Numbered from the stretch's first letter, positions 1 to 12,550 are shown. The stretch: DNA of 64,000 nt from Chara braunii (GCA_003427395.1 BFEA01000162.1:1376709-1440708); one strand, 5' to 3'. Numbers and translations: made by a program. The notes: generated from the letters alone by a model not told the origin.

Positions 1-1050
1 TAAAAAAAAAAAAAAAAAAAAAGCCTATTGGTTATATTATGTTTACCTGACAAGCCATTGGTTGTGTGTCCCATTCTCGGAATCGGACATGCTAAGCTGC
101 CACCTCTGGTCAGTGGAGCTTCGATTTCTCCATATGACCTTCCTGTTTGTGGTTATGTTGCACACTTTCTCACCCTCGTCAGTCCAGGGGGCTCTGAAGG
201 AGTCCACCATGATCTGTTCTCTTTCTTAAGGGTCATCCGGGGTACTGAAATTACATTGCATCACTTTCTTTGCTTTCTGGATATATATTCACCCTCAGTG
301 TGTCAATTCTTTCTGCTTTCGACTGCGGGAAACCGATTAATGTGCATTATTTTCTGCTACTAGAGCATCCGAGTCTCATTCGTCACATTACCATGGAAGG
401 GACATCCTAATCTGTTTGTAGAGGAAAAGTTGTCCATCCGGGCGGGAGATCCATGTTGTTGCCCAGGAGGAGGATAAGGTTAAACTTTATGTTCCGTGGG
501 AAGGGCGTTCTTGCGATTTCGCCCCAGACCGTGCTTCCCGCCACCTCCAGAGTCGCAAAGCCTCTTGACATTCCAGCAAGCAGTGTTTGAGGTTGGCAAT
601 TCTAGGTTGGCAGGAGCGTCCACAGTACATGCATATGGGGGACAACACAACTATTTGTTAAGGGTTTGATCATGATACTAGCCATTCGGGGATGGGGAGG
701 CGGCGATGAAATATCTGCCATTGCAGGGCCCTATGCGCAGAAGGCGTTACCTGAGAGTAGGAGGACCATTTGTGTGGCGGACCCACCAGGTGAGGTGCTC
801 CGCCTGGGATAGAGATGGAGATGGAGGATGAGGGTGGAGCAAGATGGCACAGCGCAGCTCCCACGCATACTCCAACGCACGTACTCCAAACTGTGCGAAT
901 GTAGAATGACCTAAAATACAGACTCTTGTTGGGGTATACCCCAGCGGACTGGAGATGAAGCAGGTGTTGCTCTAAACAGTATGGCTCGTGGCTGCGGCGC
1001 GACAAGCGCTAGTGAGAATGTGCTCGTGCCTTTCACATGCCTCGGCTGGT
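1..1050. other. Unassigned DNA with A-run at the window edge
   Basis: The window opens with a run of about 21 A residues, possibly the tail of a plus-strand retroposon lying outside the window. No gene is recognised. Around 430-570 one plus-strand frame reads like ordinary protein (it contains KLYVPWEGRSCDFAPDR) before a stop. This may be a scrap of retroelement coding sequence, but the family is not recognisable. Confidence 0.4.
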
Positions 1051-1079
1051 CAATGTGATCCAGCGTGAAGACGCGCGCT

Positions 1080-3740
1080 TAGTAAGGTAGGAACGCATGA
1101 CGCGGACCGCTTGTGCCCCGATGGTGGAGTTAGGATGAAGGAGTGACACGGGAGGATTCAATAGGGTTGCTTCCATAGACGAGAGGGGCTCTGGCTGAAT
1201 GCGGCATCTGCGGAGGATCACCACGTCAGGTACGTGGGATCGGAAGCAACAACTCCTTCGACGTTGAGGACGAGGGAGGGTCCAGAAGTGAACAGGGGAG
1301 AGCGATGCTACTCTGCCTGTGATTACAACTGGGATGGCGCAGTGAAATAGAGGGGCAGGGGTGAAGTGCGCAGAGCTACAACAAAGAATACAGAAACGAG
1401 GTACGCAGGTACAATTCCTCTACTAACAACGTAAGTCCTCGTATTCCTCGAGTGTGAGAGTGTGAATGTTTGAGCATGTGAACGAGCCCAGGCTTATGGG
1501 GGAAATGCTATTACAATGTTTTCGGAATAACCTGGACCGGCAATGTTCTTTGAGCAAGGAAAATCGGTCATCTTCCACATTCTTATGGTTGTCACTTAAA
1601 GAAGAATATGCTATTCGAAAGTGGGTGATCGTAAAATTACAAGGGATCGGGAGTGAGTGAACACGTGTTTGTGATACGCAAAAGGGTGAAGAGGCGTGCT
1701 ACTCTCTTCCGGCTTTCCACAAAACTACTGATATGAATATGCTATTCGTAAGTGGGTGATCGTAATACTCTCAGTGGAATTACAAGGGATCGGGAGCGAG
1801 TGTACTCGTGTTTGTGATACACAAAAGGGTGATGAGGCGTGCTAGTCTCTTCTGGCTTTCCACAAAACTACTGAATGCGCAAGAAATAAGGAAGTGATTA
1901 CATTTATAGAATGAGCGAATGGGCGAAGAGGGGAACTGGACTTTCATCTTGTAATTGCTGACAGAGTTTTTTTAAAACGAGTGGACATACTTATGCTAGG
2001 CTTTCTCCTACTGAGTTTTTATAACGGAAACACATTCGCCTTCTTCAACGCAAAGGGAATGGGGGAGATTCTGGTTGTCTACAAAACTATGGTAAACACT
2101 CGAATGCGCATGAACTAAGATAGAGCGTGCGACCGTCACGATCGAGTGGGCACACTCACGTTCTGGATGTGATTCCGGTCAGATGCGTCCAACTCTGACT
2201 GTAATTGCAACAGAACTGAGCAGCCTTTCGTGTAAACGGCACGATCGAGTGGGCACACTCACGCTGGGCTTTTTCCTACTGAGTTATGGATGTGTTTGGG
2301 GCTCCGACTGTAATTGCCGACGAAACTAGATGATTAGTCTGAGAGCGAATGCCTAGATTTGTCATACGAAGTATGCAATTCGAATGCTCCAGTGTGTACA
2401 CGTAAGATTAGCAGAGTAGGAATGCACGACGCGGACCGCTGGTGCCCCGGCGGTGGTAGAACGAACGCGGAGTGGAACGGAAAGAACGAAGGGGAGTGGA
2501 AAGAAAGTGGAAAGGGAGGATTCAGTAGGATTGCCTCAATAGGCTCTCTGGCTGAACGCGGCGACTGCGGAAGATCGCCACGTCAAGTAAGTGGGAACGA
2601 CCGGAAAGGCCAGAAGTGAACAGAGGGGAGACGGGTATAGAGAGAGCAAACGGGTGCGATCGATGCCTTATATCGATTGGGAAACGGGTAGTCACCTGGG
2701 CGGGCAACGGCTACGTATCCTACATTCAATTTGCCCACCGATAGTGCAATAAAGGATGTGCTACATATGCGTCTCATGAGTAAATGTGGCATGCTAGATT
2801 GGTTTATATCGGCGTAAAGGAGAGGATGTGCTACATATGCATCTTGTGAGTAAATGTGGCATGCTATATTGCTTTATATCGGAGTAAAGGAGGGGAAGGG
2901 TCAGAAGTGAATAGAGGGGAGACAGGTATAGAGCGCGTAGACGGGTGCGATCAATGCTTTATATCGAGAGGGAAATGGGTCGTTACCTGGGCGGTAACCT
3001 ACATGGCCTTCCGATTGAATCTAGTGCAGCAAACGATGTGTTGTATACGCGACTCGTGAGTAAATGTGGCTTGTTATATTGATTTACTTCGGCATAAAGG
3101 GGTGGGAATGGATCGTCATAAATGGCAAGATCGTGTGGACATACTCATGCCGGGTTTTCTCCTACTGAGTTATGGATGTGAACACGGTCCGATACATTCA
3201 GCGCCGATTGTAATTGCCAACGAAACACCATGTATGGCACGATCGAGTGGACATACTCATGCCGGGTTTTCTCCTACTGAGTTCTGGATGTGATTACGGT
3301 CATATGCATTCAGCTCCGATTGTATACTGCCAACGAAACAGAATAGTCCTCGAAGTCTTTAAAGTCATGGTTTGATGATCAGTCTAAGAGAGGATGCTTA
3401 GATTTGCCAGACGACGTATGAGCGAATGCCTTGTTTGGTGAATGTGATCTAGTGTGTACGCGTACGATTAGCAGGGTCGGAATGCACGACGCGAACAACG
3501 GCTGGGTAACCTACATTGCCTACCGATTGTATCGATTGCAGCAAATGAGGTGCTACATAAGCGACTTGTGAGTAAATGTGGCGTTATGAATGGGTATGTT
3601 ATATTGGTTTACATTGAAGTAAAGGGGGGGAAACGGATCACCACCAGGGTGGACAGTGGCTACGCATTCTACGTAGCATGACGATAAAGAGTTTGGATCA
3701 TTTGCAATTAATGATGTGTAATTACGGGTGACATGTTTGG
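1080..3740. repeat. Block of diverged direct repeats
   Basis: Several unrelated motifs recur here in direct orientation. A segment around GACGCGGACCGCT-GTGCCCCG with a following GGAGGATTCA is at about 1090-1245 and 2420-2600. A segment beginning CACGATCGAGTGG and continuing through TTTCTCCTACTGAGTT is at about 2137, 2240, 3126 and 3238. A segment with GTGAGTAAATGTGGC and TTTACATCGG-GTAAAGG is at about 2780, 2845, 3055 and 3570. The copies differ by scattered substitutions, so the array is old. No coding potential or transposon ends are recognised. It could be a decayed satellite-like array or the non-coding body of a large retroelement. Confidence 0.6.
1525..2053 (+). repeat. Long direct repeat, copy 1 (~529 bp)
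   Basis: This segment is repeated in the same orientation at 4020-4548 with roughly 90% identity by eye. Inside it is a tandem duplication of about 130 bp, each unit running from GAATATGCTATTCG through GGCTTTCCACAAAACTACTGA. The two copies lie about 2.5 kb apart, the geometry of a small LTR pair. However, I see no TG...CA ends, primer-binding site or coding sequence between them, so a segmental duplication within the repeat block is equally possible. Confidence 0.7.
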
Positions 3741-4019
3741 AAGCTAATTGCATCAGGGGGGGAGGTTAATCATCACAAGACAATCGACCTTCTACCTCCT
3801 CCACATTCGGATTCATAATTACCTGAGATTAGGGAGAACTTTGCCAGCATTTTCGATTTTGTTTGTATAAGGGTTGGAAGGAGAAGATATAAGGAGGCAG
3901 GAAGAAGGAGATAGGAAGAGCAAATAAGCAGGGCGGAGAGAGAGGAGTAAGGAAGGAGCGAACAGGTGTCAGCAACCGATAGAATTTGGGAAAGATTGTT
4001 CCTGCTATCCCCTTCTCTT

Positions 4020-4548
4020 GCAACCTGAACCGGTAATGTTCTTTAAGGAAGGAAAATCGGTCATCTTCCACATTCTTATGGTTGTTACTTAAAGATGAAT
4101 ATGTTATTCGAAAGTTGGTGATCGTAAAATTACAAGGGATTGGGAGCGAGTGAACACGTGTTTGTGATACGCAAAAGGGTGAAGAGGCATGTTACTCTCT
4201 TCCGGCTTTCCACAAAACTATTGATATGAATATGTTATTCGTAAGTGGGTGATCATAATACTCTCAGTGGAATTACAAGGGATCGGGAGCGAGTGTACAC
4301 GTGTTTGTGATACACGAAAGGGTGATGAGGCGTGCTACTCTATTCTGACTTTCCATAAAACTACTGAATGCGCAAGAAATAAGGAAGTGATTACATTTAT
4401 AGAATGAGCGAACGAGCGAAGAGGGGAACTGGACTCTCATCTTGTAATTGCTGGCGGAGTTTTTTGAAAATGAGTGGACATACTTATGCTAGGCTTTCTC
4501 CTACTGAGTTCTTAGAACGGAAACGCATTCGCCTTCTTCAACGCAAAG
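4020..4548 (+). repeat. Long direct repeat, copy 2 (~529 bp)
   Basis: Partner of the repeat at 1525-2053, with the same internal ~130 bp tandem duplication. The right edge of both copies is the phrase CGCCTTCTTCAACGCAAAG, after which the two flanks diverge. The left edge is blurred. No gene is present. Confidence 0.7.
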
Positions 4549-4913
4549 TTAGATAGTGGGTGGATGGAGGAGGGGGGGTTGGTTGGAGGGCAGGTTGATT
4601 GGACTGCTGATGGTAGGAGGGGTGGTTGGTTGTTTGGGTTGGTTGAAGTGTCAGAAGATATCACAATCACGTTAGAATGCCGCGTATAGTACACCACTAG
4701 AAAAGTCACCGGTGAAAAGAATCGACATTGCTGTTAAGAGGAGCAATGCGACAAATAGCAGCAAGGCAACTTCATACGTCGGTTAGGACAATGTTGGCAG
4801 CAAGACAAAAACAAGGGAAAGAGGGCAAGGAAAATTCAACAGAAGTATAAATGGGGAAAGGATAAATCCTCACGACGGAAGAACAAAAGGAACAGAAAGG
4901 TCACAAAGAAAAT

Positions 4914-5468
4914 GTGGTGCAAGACATAGAACAGTCTTATGCAAATCAGGATCGGAACGAACATCAGGAAGAAGTGATCATCAATCCCCTTTTCAATCAA
5001 TATGATATGGGGGGGAAAGAAATATCGGAAGTTCAATCATTGTCAGGTGTCACACAACAAATAGGGGAACATGTGCTTGCACAAGGTAATGGAGTGGCTC
5101 TGAATTACAAACGGCAAAGGTTGTCAATATCAACTCAATTCCCGAGAGGTAGCAGAGGAAACATGGTATTTCAAGCAGGTTCATCGTGGGGTAGAGTACA
5201 AGAACTTAGAAGAGAAAAGGGAGGAGAAGGAGATGGAGGAGAAAACCAAGGAGGAGAGGAAGGAATAGAAAAAAGGAAGAAGGAGGAGGAGGGTGGGGGC
5301 AAGGGGGAAGAAGGCAAGAGGGGGTTAGAAGAGATGCAGGAGGTGAACCAGGAGGAGGAAGAGATTGAGTTCATTCCCAACACTGCTTCTCAAGAACAAT
5401 TTCAAAACCAGGGGAGGTTATCTCAAATTCACGAAAAGGTGTACCAGAAAGATGGTTTTTCCCCTTAG
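4914..5468 (+). pseudogene. LINE ORF1 N-terminal region, charged low-complexity
   Basis: An open stretch of about 184 codons with no ATG at its left edge, so its true start is unknown. The middle is a Glu/Gly/Lys-rich low-complexity tract (about 5215-5370), followed by a Gln/Glu-rich segment. It lies upstream of, and probably belongs to, the same ORF1 as the zinc knuckle at 6.0-6.4 kb, but stops and frameshifts separate the two. No named domain is visible in this part. Assignment to ORF1 rests on position. Confidence 0.5.
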
Positions 5469-5984
5469 GTGTAGTGTGTGAAAGAGAATCTCTTAACCAA
5501 GGAGTTAAAAATCAAAAGGTAGGGGGCAATCACATCCATTAAAGATACCCCTGCGCAATCTCATAACAACAAAGGTTTTTCTTCTCTCCAAATTCATTAT
5601 CTCTTCTGAGAATCGGGTAATTGATTTAGGAGGGAAAAATCACTAATTACAACTTATCCGACACACAAATTGGATGAAAGAGATATAATATACTCGACAC
5701 ATGCAAACAATTGGGTCTTTCACAATGACTCAGCTTACAAATCAACTAATGATAAAATCAAATGGATTTGTAAGAGGTTCGCAGCATACAACTGAAGTTA
5801 CGAAGCACTGTGTCAAGATTTTGTAATTCTTCAAATTTCGTCAATTATTTTTACAATTCTGTGTCTACACATCTCAGATAAAAAGACAATTGAAGGCTGG
5901 CGTAAATTAAGATGTGAAAGATCATAAGTCAGGATTTATCAATAGTCTCCTCCAAAGCAAGGACCTGCTAAAAGGAGGAAACAA

Positions 5985-6365
5985 ATGATAGAGGATCATT
6001 ACTGGGTGGAATTCAGACACATTCCAATTGAAATTCAAGCAACCTTCATTCATGATTTCAGAAGTAATTATGATATTATTGATTTCATAAAATCCCTCTC
6101 AGCTTATGTAGCCAAAAGGGATGATTACTTGATGTTGACCCTCAATCACTCAACTAATATTTCATTTAATATAGATGATGTCATACCATACAGAGTGGGA
6201 GGGAGGGAATATCATATCCATACGACATACAAACAAAGACCGTGGTGTTTCAGATGTAAAGTCTATGGTCACCTGAGTACGGATCGTTCGTGCGCACAAA
6301 ACCCGGCAAAGAAAAATAAAACCACAGGCAGACTCATCCGGGACCCTTTTAAGCCTAATCTCTGA
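5985..6365 (+). pseudogene. LINE ORF1 RNA-binding region with CCHC zinc knuckle
   Basis: The 126-codon frame resembles the middle of plant LINE ORF1/Gag-like proteins. An acidic-hydrophobic module around WVEFRHIPIEIQ is followed by a basic linker and a zinc knuckle, CFRCKVYGHLSTDRSC, with the spacing Cys-X2-Cys-X4-His-X6-Cys. In this family the protein binds the element RNA and travels with it during retroposition. The frame ends at TGA (6363-6365) just after the knuckle, and the coding sequence continues in another frame, so the gene is broken. Confidence 0.75.
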
Positions 6366-6635
6366 CGTACGGTTGATGTAGGACATAAGGGATGGGTATA
6401 TATTGAGGGTACTAAGAAAGGAGAGGTCACCCATGGGTGGTCTTGGGAACATCGGGAGGAACCAAACTGGGAAACTAAACCTCCAGACACATGGACACCC
6501 CCTGAGGCTTCTTTAAGTAGAATAGATACAGATAAAAGGTCAAAAGTTTACCAAACCACAATACCTTCTTCCTCTGCTAGTTCCCAAGAGTCGGTAGACA
6601 AGGAAGAAATTCAATCATATCCATATCAGGAGAAC

Positions 6636-7253
6636 ATGGGAAGGACAGGGGAAGCAGGTAAAAGGAAAGGAAATTCACTCCAACAACAGTGCAGGCCGGT
6701 TCTTAAGGGAGGGAAGAGAGTCACTGAAAAGAGGAGTACACTATTAGGACATCATCCATCATATTATATCACGCAACAAGAGGGAGACTTCTTTTTTTTT
6801 CTAGGTAAGGAAACAAGTGAGGAATCTCATCTAAAAGAAAAATATCAGAAAGAGGATCAAGGAACCCTCATCATAAGTACTCAAGAGGGATCAACCAATG
6901 AAAGTCAGGAAGGGGAAACAAGGAAAAAAAAGAAGAGAAAACAAATCACAAATAAGGATACTGACCCCTTGGACAGTTCACAATCTACGGTTAATAAGGA
7001 GGAAATGGTAACAAAACAGATGAACATAATTCAAGAACAGGATAAGGAGAAGGATCCTCAAACCAAAGAACACACAGAGGCAAAGGAGAAAATAACAGAA
7101 TCAGAAGACGATCCGTTCCAAAGAGCTTTTGGTCCAGCGCCGATGGAGGTGAACTCCTCAGCAATAACAGAAGATTTAGAAATGGAGGAAGGAACTGCTC
7201 AGCTGGATCTAAAACTTTCAAAGGGGGATAAAATGAAACAACTAGCAGAATAA
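6636..7253 (+). pseudogene. LINE ORF1 C-terminal Lys/Glu-rich tail
   Basis: A 205-codon open frame beginning MGRTGEAGKRK. It is dominated by Lys, Glu, Gln and Thr with a nuclear-localisation-like cluster (RKKKKRKQ) near residues 90-97. No catalytic domain is visible. A charged, poorly conserved tail after the knuckle is usual in plant LINE ORF1. It ends in TAA at 7251-7253, and further charged frames follow at 7389-7595 and 7570-8025 in shifted phase. Confidence 0.55.
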
Positions 7254-7388
7254 CTAATTAAATCCCTGAAAGCCAGATGCGGGGAGGGAACACTTGAACT
7301 TTGGGACAACTCATACGTCCAGCTTTTTAACTTACTAAGTTTTAGCCCCAGTCTCACTATAGCTCCAAAGCAAGGCTTACCTGAAGGA

Positions 7389-8025
7389 GTGTGCTGGTTA
7401 GTAGTTAGCCAGAGAATCTTGGGAATAGTGGCAGAAAGGTTTCAACCTCTTGAGGATAGGGAGCAATCTAGAAAGGGAATGGAGTCAATACAGGAGGAAG
7501 AAAATGTTAAGGAATTGAAACAATTGGAAGTCTCAAATACAGAAAGAATAGAAGAGACAAAATGGTATAATGATAGAAGAGGTAAAAGAGGATGATCAGT
7601 GTCTTTCTTCGCAAAAGAATCAAAAGAAGGAGGAGGCAAAAGAAGGAAAGGAGGAGAACGAAGGAGATAAAACAATGTCCCCAAGTTCGTCTTCCACCCT
7701 TCAAAAGGAAAAATTGAAGGAAGACAAGAGTCGACCATCAATATCAATGAGGAAAGACAATATGGGTAAGAGAAAAAAATTGAGACATGTATTAGAAAAG
7801 GGTCATCTAATCGGTATTCAGTCCCCCAAGGGTAATCTGGTGATTCCAGTTAGAAAGAAAGAGGTCAAATGGGAAATAGGTCTCTCCCCGATAGGCCAAG
7901 ATCAATACGGGGGGGTGGCATTAAGAGGATGGATGACTCACGTTGAGTACCAAAGCACAGGGGATAGGACTTTTAAAAGAGATATGCACGATTTTCTGTC
8001 AAAACATTTTGATCCTGGACCTTAG
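7389..8025 (+). pseudogene. LINE ORF1/spacer remnant, charged frames
   Basis: Two overlapping short plus-strand frames (7389-7595 and 7570-8025) continue the Lys/Glu-rich composition. The second ends with a more globular stretch containing KWEIGLSPIGQDQYGG and a Phe/His/Asp-rich end. They lie between the zinc-knuckle region and the endonuclease, so they are the end of ORF1 or the ORF1-ORF2 junction. No homologous domain is recognised. Confidence 0.45.
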
Positions 8026-8341
8026 GCAACCCTCACAATGAGTGGGGAACAAGCCAAGATGGCCAAAAGGGACATCTGCGTGAGATTCGAGGAGAACAAA
8101 GAATCAAGGCTTAAATGGTACTCTCATGCGGCTTTGTTGGAATTACAGCAACTCAAGATAAAAGTAAATGTTGTATAATCAGTAGCGGAAATCTCCTCCT
8201 TCCTTTGTTATGTTCTACGACTTGGGTTTCTTACCACTCCTACAGAACTAGATGGAGTCGGATGGGTGAGATTGTAACCTTAATAGTTAATTGCTCGTTT
8301 TAGAAGGGATGGATGCACTTTAGGATTTTTATGGAAAAAAA

Positions 8342-8965
8342 ATGTTCTGGTTACGTGCCACCCAATTAGCAGATATAGACCTAAGGTTACTCAATGTTAA
8401 TGGTCTGGCTAGTGCAGATGCAATTAAACGAAGAGCAATCACAAAACAACTAAAAAGGGTAGAGAGGAGATCGTGGGCGGATGTGATTTGTATTAAGGAA
8501 ACCCATCTAATGAATTCCCTCGCTCACAACAGAGCTCATAATTTGGTATGACTGCATCAAAAGTATCAAGCATATGCGACGCGTAATAGTTCAGCAGAAG
8601 TTGCTATCGGGATACCGTCAGATTCAAGAGCAGACGTCATTCATTGGGTGGCGGACCAAGAAAATGAAAGATGGATCTCAACAATATTACTGTTGGAAGT
8701 GGAAATAGTGTGTATTCTAAATATATACGCTCCCAACAATTCACAGGAAAGGAAACATGTGTTTCAAGAACTTCGCAATCATATCCCAAATTGGATCCCC
8801 ATCATAATGGTAGAAGATTTTAATGCAGCCCCAGATAGATGGTTAGACAAATGGAAGATCCCTTCGCCATGTGCTGCTTATATCGAGGACGACGAAACGA
8901 TCATTCATCAGTTATGTGAAGCCGAAAATTTATATGATATGTATCGAAGGATTTTTCCCCAATAA
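8342..8965 (+). pseudogene. LINE ORF2 apurinic/EEP-type endonuclease, broken
   Basis: Two frames together cover the endonuclease that nicks target DNA for target-primed reverse transcription. The N-terminal part (8342-8551) has LLNVNGL and ICIKETHL, matching the family's N-W-G/N-G-L and Q-E-T-H/K elements. The C-terminal part (8648-8965) has NIYAPNN and MVEDFNAAPD, the latter corresponding to the catalytic G-D-F-N box with Gly changed to Glu. A stop and frameshift fall between the two parts, and a TAA follows at 8963-8965. Confidence 0.8.
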
Positions 8966-9506
8966 CATATTTTTAAATGCATCAGAAATACAGGTTCTCC
9001 CCACCAGTCTAGATCTAGAATAGACTTGATACTTATGTCAGAAGACCTAGATCATGCATTAGTAGGAGCTAACATTTTCCCACAAAGCTAATGTTCGTCG
9101 TTTTTCTCACCTTTAGGAAAAAAACGGGCCGTGGGAAGGACTTTTATAGGCTTAATTCTTCCCTTCTGAAAATGACAGACTTTAGAATCTATATAAAAGA
9201 GGTATGGGAGTTTTGACACACCACGAAGGACAAACACGACTCATATATATCATGGTTTAATAATGAACTTTATTCCTAGCCAAAAAAACTAATGAATTCT
9301 CGAAATTAATCGTTAAACAAAAGCATGATCAGGAAATGAAAATTCGGAAGCAAATATTATCTTATGAACAATAGAAAAATTTCACATCACTTCCTCAATT
9401 GGAGGATATTCAGGGTCTCAGGAGACAATTACTCACCATCGCACAGAAACGTTGGAAAGACTACCTTGTTAGGAGCAAATTATCAAAACATCGGCCAGAA
9501 GGATAG

Positions 9507-9701
9507 ATGGATTCCTCCTTCTTTTCATTAGCACAGGCTAGAGTCAAAAGGACAAACATAAAAACTTTAATAGATCCAACTATGCCACCTCATCTGAAGT
9601 CGATCTCATCGGTTAGCAGTCTAAAGGTAGTCGATGACTTCTTTAAGAAATTTTACACGTTTTCAGTGGATCAAGGAACAGTTTCTCAAGAAACTCAATA
9701 A
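9507..9701 (+). pseudogene. LINE ORF2 linker between endonuclease and reverse transcriptase
   Basis: The 64-codon frame aligns in position and wording with the corresponding part of the LINE at 31.1-35.5 kb (here SSFFSLAQARVKR, there ARYFSMVRAKAGR). It is followed at 9730-9980 by a stop-ridden stretch that still encodes the start of the RT finger region. No catalytic residues lie here. Confidence 0.65.
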
Positions 9702-10002
9702 TATTTTCTACCACTAACACAAAAATTATCCTCGGAGCAAAAAGTAAAAATGGAAGAGTCAATTACCAAAGATGAAATCTGGGTGACTCTCCTGGAGATG
9801 GAGGAAGACAAACCCCTCGGATAGATGGTCTCCCAAAGGAATTTTTGGAAGTCATGTGAGACTGAATGTCAGAGGATCTGATGAAATACTATAATCAAAT
9901 CCAGATAACTGATACTATGGGCGAAATCGTTGGGCAAGGGATCCTAACGTTATTACATAAAAGGGTGAAAAAAACAGCATAAGGAATTATAGGTCAATCA
10001 CT

Positions 10003-10521
10003 TTGTTGACAGTGGTTTATAAAATGCTAGCAAAAGTTATTGCTAATAGGTTTATTCCAATAATGACATACATTATTCATCCCTCCCAAACATGCTTTAT
10101 TCATGGGAGAAATATACAAGACAATGTGTTTTTAATCAATGAGATGATCAGGCTATCTAGGCAAAATAAGAAGAACATGACTTTCGTTTTCATAAATTTT
10201 GAAAAAGCATACGATCATGTCGATTGGGGTTCTTTGAACGCTTGCCTAGCTAAGCTAGAATTCGGGTCAGCAATAAAAAGATGAGTGCAATTACTTCACC
10301 TTAACGCCACGACGACAATTCAGGTTAATGATTTATTATCCCCTGAGATTCCTCTCCAAAGGTCAGTCAGACAAGGCGATACGTTGACCTCATTCATATT
10401 TGTTATCATTATGGAGGCTCTAGGGGTCAACCTAAGGGCAAACCGCAATCTTCAACGCCTTTGGATCACTAACATCCAGAAGAAGCAATTCCTATCTATT
10501 CGATGTTCGCATATGATTTAA
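10003..10521 (+). pseudogene. LINE ORF2 reverse transcriptase core, broken
   Basis: Two adjoining frames (10003-10284 and 10285-10521) cover RT motifs. HPSQTCFIHGRNIQDN is the fingers region, FINFEKAYDHVDW is motif A with the first catalytic Asp changed to Asn, and RSVRQGD is motif B/2a. A TGA separates the two frames. Just after 10521 the catalytic box reads roughly FAYDLTI, so one Asp of the F/Y-A-D-D box is missing. The enzyme could not be active even with the frame intact. Confidence 0.85.
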
Positions 10522-10598
10522 CTATTATGATGGAGGCCTCTATGACCAATATGGAGGAAATCAAGGCTTTAATGAACAAATTTTCGACTCTCTAAGAT

Positions 10599-11198
10599 AT
10601 GCTAATAAATTGGGGTAACAAAACGCAAGGATGGTGGATACATTCTCAAGGGGATAGACCACCTGAACTCCCTATGATCAAGTGGTTGCCTCTGGAAACT
10701 CCTATTAGGGTGCTAGGGGTAATACTGACTACTCAAGGGAAACCTAATTCAAACAATTTATGGATTTCATCGCCAGCATTTAAAAAAATGAAGTTGTGGC
10801 GGAAAAAACATACATCGATATTTGGTAGGGCATTAATAATTAACAACGTGGTGCTTGCCTCAATATGGTACAAAGCTATGCTATGGTCACTTGGTAAAAA
10901 TGCTACAAAGGAGTTACAGAGACAAGTGATATTTTTTTAATGGCGAGGGGATTACGAATCACCACATGTGATCCCAAGGGTGGCATGGCAGAGATTAATT
11001 CAACCCAAAGACAAAGGTGGACTGGGACTTATTGACCAAAAAATCCAATGCAAGGCCTTAGCACTACAAGTATTGAAACGTTTAATTCTAGTAACGGATC
11101 TGTCATGGCAAGATCTGGCGTTAAAACAGATCCGAAGATTGACACCTCATACGATTAAGGAGGTTCACCCTTTGACTTGGGTGAAAGATAGATTTTAG
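10599..11198 (+). pseudogene. LINE ORF2 post-RT thumb region
   Basis: Frames 10599-10940 and 10968-11198 contain WGNKTQGWWIHSQG, the hydrophobic segment around RALIINNVVLASIWYKA, and PKDKGGLGLID. The GGLG-hydrophobic-D phrase is a hallmark of the region after RT in plant LINE ORF2. A single TAA (10938-10940) splits the two frames, and an in-frame TAG ends the second. Confidence 0.75.
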
Positions 11199-11225
11199 TT
11201 CATCCCTCGAGCCCAGATACAGTCG

Positions 11226-11891
11226 ATGGATTCAGGGGCAAGAAGGGAAGTAAGGAAAAACCTAAGTCTTGATGGGCTCTGGTCGAAGCAGGTAATATAC
11301 TGGCGGAAATTATCTTTACCTAACAATCCAATACCGAAAAGATACGAGGAAATCCTACGACAACCCTTGTTTGGCAATCGATGGATTTCGGATCAGAACG
11401 GGAGGGTATTAATTCATTCAGACTCTCCATGGTCTACATGGGTAAAAAATGAAATAATAAGGATCAAGAATCTATGAGACACTGAGCAGAAGAATTGAAA
11501 AACTGTGGAAAAGCTCAGGAAAGAGATTAAGTACGCACACAAACTATTAGACAAGTTGGATGAAATTCTCTCTGCTATACCCCTATCCTGGATAATTTTC
11601 TTGAAAAACGGCCTTATTTTTCGGATTGAGGATTGGGTGGGGGTCATGCAACAGGATAACTCAAAGTCAATAGGCCAAATATTGGATGTACATAAGGATG
11701 GTGCCCTTGTCAATATATTCAAAATTCACAAGGATAATAGGATTGCTAAAAAGAATCAGGACAAGGTGACTTTTGTCACCTTTGAGGAAATGTATAGAGT
11801 GAGAGTATTGTATGTCGCAACGACCACAGAGTGGTTAGTGTACCTCCCTCAGTGTCTTATCCAGGACCTCCCCATGGATCCTGCGGACTAG
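11226..11891 (+). pseudogene. LINE ORF2 region between thumb and Cys/His domain
   Basis: Frames 11226-11477 and 11505-11891 align with the 33.9-34.4 kb part of the second LINE. QPLFGNRWISD here matches QPLFGNRWITD there, and both have a following DSPW-W phrase. The region has no named domain. A TGA at 11475-11477 and a TAG at 11889-11891 interrupt it. Confidence 0.7.
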
Positions 11892-11921
11892 CGATGACGC
11901 TCAAACAGAAGATGCAAACTT

Positions 11922-12326
11922 ATGAGGCTGCGATCCTTATCAGTTAAAGCAACTTATAGACTATTGCGCCCTAAAGTTAACGTCCCAGAAATGGTTCAAA
12001 ATAGATGGCAAAGACACCTGAACATTTACGAAGAAGAGCTTAAACCAGTCAGGTGGTGCCAGGGACTTAGAGAAAGGTCTGCCAAGTTTGCTTCCTTACA
12101 ATGTCTGATAGTGCACAGATGTTTACCAACGAATGACTGGTTAATAGATCACTCCATAGTAGAACAGAAGGGAGTGACATTGTCGTGGTGTAACTCTTGT
12201 GCACAAACCTTTCCTAAAAGAAAAATCAGGGAAACAATTGAACACATATTTTTACAGTATCCGGGCTCTGTATTGTTATGGCGTAGATGGGACTGTGTGT
12301 GGAGGAGATTTACAGGCTTGGATTGA
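11922..12326 (+). pseudogene. LINE ORF2 zf-RVT-like Cys/His domain
   Basis: The 134-codon frame carries the plant-specific zinc-binding-in-RT (zf-RVT) pattern: a Trp/Arg-rich run, then CNSCAQTFP with Cys-X2-Cys, then ETIEHIFLQYPGS where the His is kept. The Cys expected after it (QCPG in relatives) has become Tyr. The domain is thought to help ORF2 bind nucleic acid. It stops at 12324-12326 in TGA. Confidence 0.75.
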
Positions 12327-12550
12327 CCCTGGGAATGGAGGGCAATATTATTAGGATTCTGGAACCATCAACTAATAGAATTATCATAATTCCGACAGAA
12401 TCTCTTTCATCTTGGGAGGAAAGCGATATTATGGTCCTATAGCACAAATGTTGTATTAACGAAATGGAAGAGGTGAAGATTGAAAGTGAAGAGTTGACAT
12501 AAATAATACAAAACTTTGGCCAAACAGAACTGAGAAGCCAATGGGAGAAG

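Noticed and set aside
1525-4548. A definite LTR retrotransposon
   Set aside because: No TG...CA ends, primer-binding site, polypurine tract or coding region is visible.
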